NCBI GenBank assembly: GCA_018806985.1
Contig: JADANN010000197.1
Location: 17,501-81,500 of the forward strand
Source of the DNA: Angiostrongylus vasorum
Lineage: Eukaryota; Nematoda; Chromadorea; Rhabditida; Metastrongylidae
Direction: 5' to 3'
Length of the DNA stretch: 64,000 nucleotides
A program made the position numbers and the translations under genes. Each line of letters begins with the position of its first letter. Position 1 is the stretch's first letter. Positions 12,836-27,800 of the stretch are shown piece after piece. The notes beneath the pieces are model-generated. The model saw only the letters and a list, made by a program, of their open reading frames with translations, was not told the origin of the DNA and searched no databases.

Positions 12836-15800
12836 CTAATGCTCAAGTTCCATAACATTTGTCAACATCTTTATATGTTTGAAGGCAGAAGACTGGGGAA
12901 ATCCACGACAAGAGGCCTATGGCTATCTACGAATATTTTTTGAAACGTTCCTATCCCCCGTTACACACCGTCCCTGAGGCAATGCTTGTTTATGCTCGTC
13001 GTGTTTCTATAGTGCACCAAGTTGTTTACCACGTAATCGATACTACTGAACACAGCATCGATCAGAACACAAAAGAGTGCAAAAGAGCAATTTCTACGGA
13101 ACTTAAAATTTTCCACTTTAATCCACAAATTATGAGAAACCTGAACACCTACCTGATTAATGGGATGCCCGTTGGTTGCACCATTACACATCATCTGCAG
13201 ATCATTCGAGTCCAATGTTAGATGTTGTAAATCGTTAAAACATTCTAGGTGTGGTCTATCTGCGCCCTCAGGATTTGTCAGTACCAAGCGAGGAATATCT
13301 AACGATTCTGGTGAATTAGAGAAAGTCCTGAAATGGTGAAAATGATGCACAGAGACTGGATTCAGAAAAGAAAACGGAGGGATGATTAGAAGAACATAGG
13401 CTTTACCATGAAAAAAAAGGCGAAGTAAGACTTCACACTTATGAGCACTATAACAATATCCGAGAATATCTAACCACAATGATGCTGATATATTTACAAA
13501 ACTTGGACCTCAGAGCAGATTGGAACCCGCGATTACTTTTTCTGGGGACTCACATATTACCACTGAGACCATGGCTTTGCCTTTCTCTTAGCCAGTTTTT
13601 TATCCTAACGGTGTTAACATCGATCATCCGTCAACGAGAATGATCTAGGCAGTGAAAGAAATAGGCACTTAACAAAAAAGTTAACGATTGAGAATATTTA
13701 GTCCCTAGGTATTCCCATGGATATGTGAAAACACCAACATTTGTCTTGGGATGTAAAACAAAAAACAAGCATAAATAGCACCCGTGGTGGGTGATTTAAT
13801 CAGAAACGTTTAAAATGTATCGTCGTTTAAATTACTAAAATGTTACAACAGTTGTAGACGTCGTTCGAAAGATTCGCATAGAATTATGCTCCTGATGTAA
13901 AAGTGCATCACAAATAGAAAGAACAGGAACAAGTTTAACATGGAAAAAAACTGTCATGTACGGGATACCACATAGAACGTGTTTTGAAATGGTTTGATTG
14001 GACTCTTTTTTAAAGTGACTGACGGTTCTGCTCAAACAACTCATTCCTTAATGTCCAACTTTCTACTTACTGCCCACTTTTTTTCATGGCATGGGATCAC
14101 GTGAAATACAATCAAAATGATGCTGAGGCATTTGTAAAACTCTGAACTGCAGATCAGTGTCGAACCCGCAACCAAACCCTCAGGGGTCTCACATGTTACC
14201 CACCACATCACTGAGGCTCTTGCTTTTGTCTTCCTGTCATTCCTTACCTGGTCTCATTCCACTGTAAGTGTTGCGACGGATCAACGTTGTTCGCCGGTGA
14301 TGTTGGCGCCGATTGGCTCTCTGGTGATCGGACCGCTATTGGTGAAAGGCATGGTGTCGCTATCAGGGCGCCGCTGGTACTGTGACGTTGACCGACAGTT
14401 TGGTGATAGAATGCTGGCGGCTGCTGATGAGGAATGGCTTGATGTTGTAAGTTGGGAAGGCTAGCGGTCTAGAAACGAACACAATAAGCTTGAACCCAGC
14501 GACTCACTTCTGTTGGTTGAATACTATGACTGTGACAAAATGATTACTCCTTATAAAACGATTATATATGATTTGCAAAAAGGAAAAAAATTGAGTAACT
14601 TCCAAGGCGCAGTGGAACTCGTTCATACGACGTACCTAAAACAAGCTAAACAGAAGGAAACAATGTCGTAATCCTAGATTTTCCGGTTATAAAGTTGAAT
14701 ATTAAGCAAAAGTGACTGTGTAGCTGCTCAAAACTACGGATGAATTAGAACTATGCGTCCCTGTCCAAACTCCACCAAAGTGTAACTCGATATACAACCA
14801 CTCATATCCATGATGAACACGCGCATAGATGTTCATGCGTGTACGAAGTGAGTTGGCGCCATGTTGATTCGGCGAAAAGCCGGTAACCAAGAGGAAAGTA
14901 CATGTAAAGCAGCCCGGGATCACCAACCAGATTTGTACTTGTTATGTCCACATCAAGAGATCTCGAAAATGGAAACATGTAAAAACTGGCGAATTATGAG
15001 AATGTATTCATCGGTAGAAAAAATAAACAGCTTCAAGAAAACAGTGATTCTCTTGTTTCAAATAAACAGCAGCCAGCTACGATCCACGAAGAAAGCGAAC
15101 AAAGACTCAATTGGTGCCCAAGTAAGTAATGTGACGATTTAAACGGTTAGCATTACAGGTTATACAGATGAGTGATTAGCGAATGATTACCAGGTGGAGG
15201 AATAACGACAAAATCAACTAGCTCACAAAAATCCCGTTCCTTTCGTTGAAACACGATACAGAAAATAAGGCAGATAGATTGGGTAGTAGGGTTAAAAAAG
15301 TGGCGCTGTAATTAACCATAAGCGATACTGTCCAGAATGATGCGGAGTAAGAGACCGTACAAGAGTCACCCAAGCTGAAATAGAGTTTGACATTCCAGTT
15401 CCGAAAAAAAAAGGTTCTCAATTGTCGCTGCAGTGGAAGAATCCTGTTAACGAGGAGGCAGAGTTCCCTGACGTTTGCAGAGATTAGCGAACGCCTTTGG
15501 TTTCTCAGGACTTCGGCAGAGAAAAATTTTTTTTACAAAACTGGTAAGTGACCAAATAGAGGGAAAATTTCCGTCCCTTAGTACAATTTCAATCTGACTT
15601 CTAATTAGGCAAGATTCCTTTTAAATTGGTGTGTAGAAGTGCTACAGTTCCAGCTCATCATTACGAGCAGTTCCATGCCCTTTAAATAAAGTTTTTTTCC
15701 ATGTCGGAAGGAACTCTTCACAGAAATGTTCTCTTAGCTAAAATTTCAAGATGTTTGATTTTCCATCTTTAGATCGTAACTTTTCTAAACATAATTGTAT

Positions 15801-18800
15801 GGAAACCAACCTCACTGCACGGATCACTTGCACTCGGAGGACTCAGCTCCATGACAGGCGTCGTCCTCTCCTCTAACATCATAGACGAGCTTATTGGAGA
15901 GCCCATCGGTGACTGCATAGGACTACCGTTCGGGGAAACTACAATTTCGCCTCATATTTTAGCAAATTTTCAACAATGATGCTGTGCGTCTATCTAGACA
16001 CCAATACTTCTACCATATTGTGTTACATACTTCCTCAACAATTACAGTAAAGTGCTCTGTAAAACTTTCCATGCCTTATTCTCGCACGGAATATCTTTCA
16101 GATCACAATGTTATAATGCGACAACGGTTTCGAGCCATTGCAGACAACAACTTACCCATAATTTTGCATATGATAACCGAGCGGCGATTGTAATGGTGAC
16201 TGCATACTTACACCTTGCACATCAGATGGATGGCTTGATTGCAGCGATGCACCAACCATAGTTTGCACTGGTAGTACCATGCCTGAAATTGACACAAAAA
16301 TCACATGAAAAGGCTAATATCTCAATAAACAGTCACACTGACAGAATACTAGCTCGAATGAATAAAATGAATCGCATAGAGACCGTAACTAAATAGTTTG
16401 CAAATCTGCAACAACAACAAAAAATAGCGTGAACACACCTGGCTGCGAAGAAACCATGTTAATTGGAATCGAGCCTGGTGGACCAAAAGGTATCATTTGA
16501 TTCAATCCACTAGGTCCAGCCTAAAATTGATCTGCTAAAAATTACAGAACTTGTGCTTAAAAAGATTTAGTAAATGTATCCGACTACGCTATACAGCTGG
16601 ATACCGATCGACAGATGCCACAACAGCGCACTAAGTTACTCTGTAATATTCACGACAGGGATTGCTAACAAATGTGAACTATGACATATTACTTGGTTAG
16701 TGCAGTGGTGCTCGTAAATTTATTGGTGGAGCACAAATACCACAAGGAAACATTGCTCTTCGTTCTTTTCACTATACTTCCGATTGTCTTCCTCAAACCA
16801 CTTGCTTCCTTCTGCTCAGCACTGAAGCTAAGCCATTTATCACGTTGATTTCACAACCCATAGCTGTAGCATTCGAAGAAATCCGCTCTACTAAGCATGA
16901 GTGGGAATCAGATAGAAGCAAGTCCATTTCCCAAGAATTTCATTATTATGAAATTCAATCCTCCCTAACGGTTTACCGCCTCATCGTGGCTGGGAGGTGT
17001 TCCTGGGTGTCGGACTGCAATGTACAGCGGGGGGATTCGTCCCCCCGGCAGCGTCTTCCAAACTGAGAAGGAGTTCGGCCTTTCCATCACGAAGCCTAGC
17101 TAAGAGTAAACCAATACCAGGATCCGCCACCATATTGGTATCAAAGTCGCATGGTGGCAAATGTCCCTCTGATCCACAAGGCTGCGACTGCCTGTGGTGG
17201 TGAAGATTTGGGGCAGACTTTGGCCAGGCTGACCTCGCGACTCTAGGGAACCACAATGGCTTAACCAGCAAATCTCAGAAAAATAGTGATTATGCTGGGG
17301 CCCGCGTAACCAGTGAGGACGGGCCGTTCAAGTGTCAAGTGAAATCCAATCGAACATATATTAATACAAGAGTTATCGAAATCAGCTGGCTCGGCAAATT
17401 CGTTCGACTTGGCTAATTCATGATACTCCCCGCTCCAGCTTTCGCATGACATACTTGAGGGAAAAATACCGGAGGATGTTGTAAATAATTTTGCAGAAAT
17501 GTTATCGCGTTGCCGAACCGCATTGCTTACTTCAATATTAATGTCGCTGTAGAACGGTGAAATCATGGTTGTGAGATTGTTGTGCAGTTGATGAATGATC
17601 TTTACATAACGTGTAGGAGCCACCACTTTTTCAATTGAATCCGTGTTCGACACATGAGCCTTTACGCAAAAAGTGAAAAATAGTTTGATTAATACCAGTG
17701 GAAACACAAGACCGGCGATTCGATGGTCAGCGTTCTTCACGAAAAGCCTAGAGGAAGAATATGATGCTCAACGAGTCTCTAGAGCGAGCAGAACCCACTG
17801 AGCTACTCTTGCACGCAACAAGGAAAAAATGGAAGATTTACTGGCGCCCGCACGAGTCAACAGGTGATACAAGCGATTTTTTGTACTTTCCATCGCCAAA
17901 TCCTCAACTGGAAATTCTCACGCTTGCTTAAGCACGTCGTGAATATAAACTATAACAACACAACTATAACTTTAAATCTAGAATGGCAATGACAAAGTGA
18001 CACTAGCAGCTCCTCAGCACTCATGCTACTAAAAGCTGTCCGGTTGTTTTTCGAGGTTACCGAATTAACGTTCTTTATCTTGATCACGCCGGCAGACCTA
18101 CACACGCACTCGTGAGTATGCCCACATAAAAACTGTGGTTTATGTCAAATCGGCGCAACCGAAATTAGCAATGCATCCTCCAAATACGTCTGCGTCTCAG
18201 GGAAACATTAGGTCGCCTTTCGTTCCGGTTTCATCACCTATCTATTCACCACCCGCGGACGCACCACGTAGCTGCACAAGTAACTGGCTGGGGTAATCAC
18301 TCAGTAAGAAAGAACAATGGCTTTTTGCACCATATCACAACATAAATGTACAAGCTCAAGAAAATGTACTATTTGTTGCTCAATGAAACAAATCAACCGA
18401 ACGATTGCTATAGAAATGAAATGAATTCCAACCTGGAACTGATGTTGTAAAATCGCCGGGTCGCTATTGCCTTGAACCACATGCACCTCGTGAATTCCTG
18501 GATCCGATCGTGCCCGATTAATTCTGAATACAATTGTAGAAAATAAAAATGAATTGCCATAACGATACTGCTTAGACCTGATAAATACGAGGAACAATGG
18601 ATAAAGTGGGGGGAACAATCTGAGACCTCGGAGGTATAGAGGGGCTTGGTTTAGCCTACGGTGTATGGTCGATCCACTATGTATACCAAAGACCGCAACC
18701 TGCAACCACACGCGCCCTATCATAATATTGCTAAATATAAATAAAACTTTAAAGATGTAAACCAAATATCTGACCATAACTGCTTAGTTGAAGGTACAAA

Positions 18801-21800
18801 AAGACTAGCGAAACGGGCTGCAATGGGACATCACCGATTTTCCAACCCCTAGGGAAGCCTTAAAATCTCAAGTTCAATCCCTTCGACACCGTTGGTTACC
18901 AGGCGGTAAACAATATTTACAGAAAGACTTTTAACGGTCCAGAAACAGAAGCCTCTAAGACATAGGTCAAGAATAAACGATTTTGAAAACGAATCTTGGG
19001 TTATGCTCGACACAAGATCCACTACTTCTTAAGACAAATTCTTTTCGAAAACTCGATTAAACAGAGTTTGTAAGCGTGTGTAAGTGGTTGGTTCCAACTA
19101 GAAAAGAACTGGTTCCGAATCGAAGTACTAGTGTGTCCAGAAGGTTACGAACTTCCAACCTTGTTCTCGACATGGAACTATACGGCAAAGCTTTCCTCTC
19201 ATACATGGATCTTAGAAGTATAGAGAATATGCAGGTCAAAAGTTACGAAGTCGGAATAGTACACCGACTGAAAAAAAACCTCCTACCCACAAATGGTTAG
19301 GCTCTGCTTAGTTATGTCCTCAACGGACTAACAATCATAGGAGTGAGGGACGCAATCATTGTTACGTTTCAAGTGCCTTTGTTGTACAGTACCAACCTAC
19401 ATTTGAAGTTGAACAGAGTTTACGTGGGCACTTTCCGTTTTATTATTTGAAAAAAAAAGATATTAAGCAATTTTTTACTGTCGAATCAACATAGTAAAAG
19501 CATTAGCTACAGGACCGGTTCCAAGAGATGATTCGGTAGTTCCTCTCTTCAAGAGCAGGAAATGGCGTCGACGTATGTGCATTCACATGCTTCCATGTTC
19601 ATTTACTGTGCGATATAAAAACTATTTACCATCGAGGAGAGAGAGAGAGAGAGAGAGATAACGCACAAGTGCAAGTAGTGCAGTTCGTCGACATTACTAT
19701 AACATGACTGAACACGAATGGAACATCAGAAATTAAAACAAGAATTTAGTGACAACACATTATTACGGTGAATAAAGAAGCTCGACTGCAATGAACATAA
19801 CGTAAATACGAAGAAAATATAGCAAAGAAAAAACCAATGTGTACTTTTTTTGATGAGTTTACACGACGTTGATAAATATATTTATTTTCAGCTAACGTTT
19901 CGAGGTCTTCGTATTCATTAGAGCCGATGATCCTAGTCGATGGTCCACGCTTTTTATTTTTGATACTTTTTACTTAATGTTTAGTTCTTATTTTCTACCT
20001 TCTATAATTTTTATGGCAGGTTATTAGGCGAAATACAACCACAATATTGCTGAGATATCTGCAAAACTCCGGCTTTTTACTTACCTTGATACGCCACTTT
20101 TTTGAGTGTTATGGTACTCTAGTGAGGTGTTAGCCGGACCTCAACCATGTTATTGAACCTGCGATGTATTCTGAATTATAATCGGCCCAGCAATCTTCAA
20201 GCAAGTACCAGCAGTCACTATCTCGTAAAAAAGAAATCCCATCTTCGTAATCTAGCGGTACAGGTATCTCAAGAACACCTGAATCAGTGGCGCTATAGGA
20301 ACAGTTAATGACAGATTGGAAAGGAGGAAGTTGCAAGACGCTCATATGAGTCGTCCAGAAGAGTAGTTTACGTTTAGCAGCAACTGCTTCCTACTTGTTC
20401 ATTTAGTACACAACAGATTTATCATCGATTAGTGTGAAATCAACTAAGTTGTTATTGCATTTGCTCGCTAATAAGATAAGTCTAATAAACCTGCCCACCA
20501 TCATGAAGAGCTATGTTCAGTGATCAATTTTAGTACTGCCTTTATTGGTAGAACACCATTACGTTGAAACTATTTTAACCCTGCAGCTGATCTGAACTAT
20601 TACACTGTCATCAATCTCAGTTAACTAGTCGTAACAATCGCTTCCATGCTCGAACAGCCCTGGTCGTAAGGCACGAATCCCCTTCAGATCAACCAGCATC
20701 CAGCTTGCTAATGGTCAAAAAGACGATAACCTGCGGGACAGAGAAACGGTTGGAAAAAGAGCGCTGGACGCGCACTACAGGAAGAAATGTGAGGAAAAGT
20801 CATCTACATAACTAACCTGAGAGAATTTTAATCTTTTTACTTACTGCCTACTCTTTTTGATGGCAGGGTATATTGCGAAATATAACTTCAACGAAGCTGA
20901 GATATTTGCAAAACTCTGGACCGCAGGTACCTATGGTGGGGAAGGAACGCGCTATTGTCCTTTCCGGGGAGTAACGCGTTCACCACCACACCATGCGGGC
21001 CCTTCGTTTCGCCTGTCTCTCAGCTAGTTCTACCGATCTTTTGCCAAAACAAATAAGCATAATGAATTTTTAAAAAAAGGCTTTGTTGAAACAATTATGA
21101 CTTACTGTATATTCAATCTCGTCTAACTAGAACAGCGAAAGCTGAAAGAAGTTTCAAGCAATTCTCTTCTATTCAACCAAAATCGAAATCGTTTAAAAGG
21201 AAACAAGTCCTCATATTATCCTCTCTTCCTTAAAAACCACAATGCAGATTGGATGGTGCCTTCTAGAATGAATAAATCTGAGTGGATACATCAAAGCACG
21301 TTATCGTTTCATTCGAACTAAATTAACAACCAGTCATAAAACAAACTAGGACCAACTATCTATTGACACAGCATTAATCACTAAATTGTCTGTACGACAG
21401 TTACTTCACAACTTCAGTTAACGCTCCTGTGGTTTCCATTTTAGAAGTGCACACCTAGAGTACAATATTTCACTATGGTACTCAGTGAGGTGTGCATGGG
21501 ATACAAAAGCACAAGAGCAAAGATTTTTAAAAAATCTCAACATAATGAAAAAGGATAAAGCGTCCAACGTTGAAACCTGGAAGGATGTGTCTTGAATTCG
21601 ACTTCACGAAGGATCGTTAGAGGTGACTAAGTGCATATCTGGCCTACACAACCTCTTGCACGGGCGCAGCGATGTATTAAGTTAGAGTTTTTATCCTCCC
21701 CCGATGAGCCTTGCGCTAATTCGGCGATCCTGGAGATATAGAACCCATGTAATGCGAGACACCTCTAACCAGTGCGCTACACTTTTGATTTTAGCATAAT

Positions 21801-24800
21801 AGGCAAAAATGTAGCTCGTAAATGCATTTCCCGTTTCTGACTGTTAAAATGCCTCAAAATAAATTGAATAGAACTTTGTTTAACTATCAAACGTGAATTC
21901 CCCTGCTTCGAATGGTTCTTATATCTGAAGAATCTTCATATGCCGCTCATGTGAGGTAGGACTAGTGACAAATAAGACCAGGAGCTCAGTAAAGTTCTTG
22001 AGGACAGAAAATTATTTACATTATATTAAGAAAATTAAGAAATTATTTAAAAAAGTAGTACGATAATTAAGTGAAAACAAATATGGTGAAACCGTAGAGC
22101 TTCACCCAACGATTCCTCTAGATTCTGAAGAATGCGAAATTTCAGGACTGCCATATTGTTAAATGGAAGTCAATTATCCCAACGAAGTGTCAGCTCAAAA
22201 AGAATAAAGGGATTTAATTCAACTGTAGCCACTTTGCTACCAGCACAAGGAAATCTTGATAGAAAGTTGATTTCTCCCAGTTTTCGGTAGGATGAGAGGA
22301 GTCGTATAAAAAAGATCTATTATTACAAACGAAATATAGACCTGCAATATTAAATACAATAACAATAATAACATTGGGGACATGACATGAAATCCCTTCA
22401 TTAACTAGCAAAAGAGAGAAAAAAGAGACAGACGTAGACATGACGGTCACGTCGAATATTAACAAATGAGGCAAACAATGAAATTTTCATCAAATCCACA
22501 TTGCAACAACGAAAACCCTCCTTTCTATTTTTACAGGAAGTTTCAAGCAGCAGATTGAATTGGTTTGGTTGCAAGAAAGAAAAATAAAATGACGCCTAAC
22601 ATCTCCATCTTACCATTCATCCGTTCTGTTAAAACTTCCAAAATCATCGTTTCATTCCAACAAGCCTATTTAAGTATTCGAAATAGCACACCCAATTCGT
22701 GATGATAAAAAAAACATCTGTGCTGAGTTTGAATGGCATGATATTTTCTCAAGGCGAAAAAGAAAACAAAAAGCAAAAGCTTAACGTTGGCACGAAGAAT
22801 GAAAAAAAGAAACATTCATTTTGCCTTACCAGCCTACCACTTTGAAATTTATAAACCTCTGCTTGAAAAGAAAAACCGATAGTCAGCGAAATTCGAAAAC
22901 AGGAAAAAACTTCCGACTAAAAAAAAATTTTCAGAACCATGGTCTAATCGGTCTCGTTTCTTTTTGGTATACAACCATCCTCTCTTCATTGCTTTCTTTT
23001 CACAATGCGCTTCACTAGGATTTAGAGCACATTGCAAACACTTGCATGTACCTTGGTTAGATCATTTCCCAACAGCATTTTCAAAAACGTTAATGAGACT
23101 TATAAACCTATACTTTTTGCTGTTAGCTATATAATAAACATTATTCAAGAAGCAATACTCTTATTTAAAGCGATCAACCAAACACTGCCAGCATTCCACC
23201 CACTCTTATTATAACACGAAATATTCGATTGGCGCGAAAATTTGGGAACAGGTGCTCGTGCATGCCCTCGCGTGTTCAGCACTTTTAGTTTTAAAAAAAA
23301 ACTTTAGATTTTTAAATATTATATATTGAACTTCATACGCACAAAATCGGCAACTAGTATGACACATGAAAACAGAAATCTTCCACTGTTGTTATTTCAA
23401 TATTATTCATCAGTTTACACGAGGTTGTTACAGAACTTTTATTTAGCCAACGTTTCGGCCCTTTCGCCTTGGTACGGCTACGAAGACCCACATCGAAAGA
23501 ACTGGAAGAAGGCGAAGGCACCGAAAAAGTTAGCTGGATAAAAGTCTTATAACAGTTCCTTGGATCGACTTTCTTTTAACCTCGGCATAGGAATATGAAT
23601 GGGACGTTTTTTTGTTCAGCAATCGCGAGGTTGTTATACAGCATACATTTACTTGCATAGAAAAAACACAATACAATACAACAGTAGCTGACGTTTCGGC
23701 AGTATCGCCTGCTTCAGAGCCTGGAAGGTATACTGATATACAATTTATTGGGCCAAACACCTCAATAACACTTACAAAAAAGACGAAAAACTCTATGGCA
23801 ATTACATGGTCAACAGCTTCTCGAAACACTACCGCTGTTCTTATAGTCTTAAAAGTCTTATAACTATCTCGCGTAAACTCATGAACAGAACAAAATATTA
23901 CTTAATTTTCATGCCGAGATTAAAAGAAATCCGGTTACCAAAATTGTTGTTATTTTTCACGAAGTGATTCCGAAGAGCTGTAGGCAAACCATAACGCGTT
24001 GTGTAGTAAGACTCAATCGATCCCCGCGCCCATGGCCCACCAACGCTTCCATCCCTACGGAGTCGGCAAATTGGTACCAGACTTGTCGGGAAGGATGGCA
24101 GCACTGGCTCGATACATCGGTAGGCCACCGCCAGTCATTGTAAAGCCCAGATATGCATTTAGTCACCTCCAAACGATGCTTAATGAAGTCGAATGCATGG
24201 CGCATCTTCCAGGGGATTGTTCAACACCCAGAGCTTTATCCCTTTTTATTCTTAAAACTAGAACTCTATGAAACATCATCTCCAACTTTCTTCTACTTAT
24301 TAGTTTACTACTTACTGCCAGTACTTTCTCTGCATGGTTACAGAGGTATGTGGCTGGGTAGGTTGCAGCCAACTTAGTGTTTTACTTTATACGTAATTCG
24401 ATTTCTAGTTCGTTCGTCAGCTCGGGTTCAAAAAATTTCCTGAACCTAGTACATCGACATAAGTTTCGGAGTTCGAAATTTCTATCCGGAACACCATAAT
24501 AAGCAAACCTATGCCACGGCATAGCCCACTAAACTAACTATGGCTACTTTATCAGCGAAAACAGTGAACACAAGGCGCACCGCAAGAAAAGTACCGGCAG
24601 ATTTGGTGCGCTTAGGGGAAGAAGTGAGTCAAGTAGTAAAAGCTGGAATTGCTCGATGTCTAACGAAATTACAAGTGATGATACATCAACTGTTGTAACT
24701 TAAATCGTCCATGATATGATTTTATTGCAAATGCTTTTCGAATTCCTTTTGCATCCACTTAAGCTTAACATGCACTTCCCTGAACAGGAAAAACAAATTT

Positions 24801-27800
24801 AAACCATTTGCTCCTCTACATAATTCGCTTTCAGTTCCATGTCCTCACATCTGTTGTGATTATTGATCCCATAGGATAATTGGCACAACATCTCTGCTCA
24901 GCAGTGCATGCAATCTTTAGTTAACCTAAAATTCTGTGCTTCTTTTCACGAAGACCATGAGCACCTAGAAATTGTAGAGACAAATAAAGAAAACAATTCT
25001 CCTTTACGTAGTTGAAGTAAGGCGGGATACCGTTACACATCCGTAAACCGTACACCACTCTAATAGGGAAGGAAGCACGATGTAGTTGAAAGCTAGACCA
25101 CATCAAACATCTATGTGACAATATCATGAAATCGCAGAGCTCTCATATTCAATCCTCCCTGGCATTCTGACACCTATTAATCCACCAACGATTTAATCCC
25201 TCCGGCAATTTTGTATTCCCCATGCGCTGAAGGGAAGCATTAGAGCCATGCAGAAAGGGTGAAGTAAGAACATTAGCCATGTAGTGAATTACTTTGGAAC
25301 ACATGTCTCACCACTGAGAGCGAGCCAATAATCGATGAAAGCTAACTATGCTCAAGATAAAAAACACCTGGATAGTGGATATTTGTAGCAACAAATAAAG
25401 GACAAGTGCAAAACAAATTTAAGAAATGAAACGAAAAAAAAGAGAGACTGAGACGAGAAAACTACTGATGTACCTAGTGGACGTGAACGATGATTAACGA
25501 AAAAGAGAGCAAGAATAAGGAATCATCATTTTCTTCCAAAATGTGTACCACTGGAACACCACCATTTCTACTCTACCAGTAAGAACAGACAAAAAACAGG
25601 TTGTTTTTAACCAACTGAGAACAACCATAATTTTTGCCTAACAAAAAAATTTTAAAAAACAGATACAAAGTAAGCCAGAAAAGTTTAAAATATCTATTTG
25701 CAGTCCAATAGTAAATCATAATATTAGGGCCTGTGTGATAGAGCTGTTAGAGATGATACTGCTATGCATATTTGAACCTGTGCCCAGGGATAGTCAAGCT
25801 TCCAACCCTTTAGAGTCAGGTCCAGGTTCGTCAAATTGGTACCTGAATTTTCTGAAAGATAGAAACATTGACCCGCTGCACCGGTAGGTTTCCGTAAGTC
25901 ACATACAATGTTATGCGCTACGCATGAACTTCTAGGATGTTTAGTGGAGCCGAAATAGCATGACGCATCCCTAATGGATAAATCAACACCGAGCGTTTTA
26001 TCGTCGTTCTGATAACCAATTTCAAAGCAAAAGTCAAATTTCAAACAATCCCCACTATTCTCTATGTCATTATACCTACAATATCGCCTTTTCCCATCAG
26101 ACACTTGTAATGAAGCCGAATCGGATGGTAATTCCGCACCAAGCCGGCAAAGTACATCGTGCGCATCTATCTTATTACGCACGCTTGATGAGATTTTCTA
26201 TTTATCATTTTGCCGGACATAGATTAATTCGCAAGAAACGAAAGTGCACCTTTTTTGACTCGATGGATATCATAATTCATGAGAACGAATGAATGGAGAA
26301 TGAGATATGACTGAAAACTAGTGTGCAAGACAGTGCTTGACGCTATCTTACTTGACACTTGATACTTGAATAGTCGGTCCTCACTGGTTGTGCGGGCCCC
26401 CAGCATAATCTCCATTTTTATTGGAGATTTGCTCGTTAGGCTATTATGGTTCCCTGGACCCCCCGCGATCAGCCTGACCAATGTCTGCCCCAAGTCTTCA
26501 CCACCACAGCCATTCGCAGTCCTTGTGGATCAGAAGGAGATTTACCACCATGCGACTTTGATACCAAGACGGTGGCGGATCCTGGTATTGGTTTACTCTT
26601 AGCTAGGCTTCCTGATGGAAACGCCGGACTCCTCAGCTTGGGAGACCCTGCCAGGGGATGAATCCCCCGCTGTGTGCATCGCAGTCCGACACCCAGGAAC
26701 ACCTCCCAGCCACTGTGAACTGTTGGGAGGTGACGTTATCTAATAACAAGGATTAGAAAAAATATTGTAAACATTCCATACAACTTTAAAACAGGTTAGT
26801 ATCTTCAGCGCATAATTTACTCATGAGAATCTATAAAGTGTCCAAGAGAGTAAACATAAGGTATTGTCAACTAGCACCCCGCCCACTTGATGTGGATGAA
26901 GTAGCAGTTACACACTATTGTTGCTCTCCACGACGGTTGTACTTGAATAAAGGAAGGGCATGTAAGCGAAAGTAAGATCGCGTTAGAATCGACTGAAATA
27001 GTTCCCATCATAGATAGATAAGGTAGATAACCAATTTCCGATGCAGCACTTAAGAACGTTCACTGTGGACTATACTGACATTTCAACGAGATCCTTGAAA
27101 TTTTAGAAAAACTTCAAAACCGTGGAGTTAAGTAAGCATTTGGCAAAACCACGTCGCCGAAGTTAACCAGAAGCTTATTCGAAAGCGCAAAATAGGAGAA
27201 TAGAATAACTAGACATGGAGGTGGGCAGATTGTACAGCGCATACTCTGGTTGGCTTTCAAGGCAGAGAGCTCAAGGCTAAACAACCTTGCAGCAGTGGTA
27301 AGCAGTAAAGGAGCAGTTCTAGACGGTTCCAAAAACAAAGATCAAATAAAACTAAGAACAAACGACTCCTACCCCATATTTTCACTATGCTGTTGTCTTT
27401 CTTATTATATACACTTCAACAACCCAAGTATTGCAAAACAAGGTTAAGAGTGCAATTAGCATCACTTAAAATGACATCATAGGCATAGTTTTTAGAGATA
27501 ATTTGATACGAAGAGAGATAAACCAAATTTCTAAGCTATAATTATAGTAAAAAATCTGAGACGCTGCTAGATCATTCAAGTACAACAGCGTCAAAGACTG
27601 TGATATAAACATCCACCACAGACTGGAAGTGCAACACACTCTAAGTGGTACGTCTCCTGATAGAAAAGAAGCGGTTGGCTTTAGTCTAAGATAGGACCAA
27701 GTCGCCATTACTACCGTAGACAAAATAACCCACTGATAAGAGAGAAATAAGATACAAACGAAAAACCACACAAGTAAACTGCAATTCAAACTGATAAAAA

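Noticed and set aside
12961..13479. 172-codon minus-strand frame as one exon
   Set aside because: A CAG|GTAGGT donor at 13151-13152 and a TTTCAG acceptor at 13328 show that only 13153-13327 is CRTC exon 7; the flanks are intron.
16997..17203. Recurrent ~65-codon frame beginning MFLGVG in family B copies
   Set aside because: Broken differently in each copy and follows the repeat's DNA conservation, not a conserved protein. Treated as a chance frame of a non-coding repeat.
17261..17740. Secreted host protein starting MKNADHRIAG
   Set aside because: The core matches RTE reverse transcriptase motifs and the end is family B sequence.
18301..18777. 158-codon minus-strand frame as a single-exon membrane protein
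   Set aside because: Only 18433-18523 is coding (CRTC exon 2 with clear splice sites); the hydrophobic flanks are intron read-through.
22214..22474. 86-codon hydrophobic minus-strand frame
   Set aside because: AT-rich, low-complexity hydrophobic translation with no start context, splice sites or neighbours to support it.
25724..26182. 152-codon minus-strand frame
   Set aside because: It overlaps a diverged family A SINE (antisense) and unrelated flank; no domain and no splice partners.
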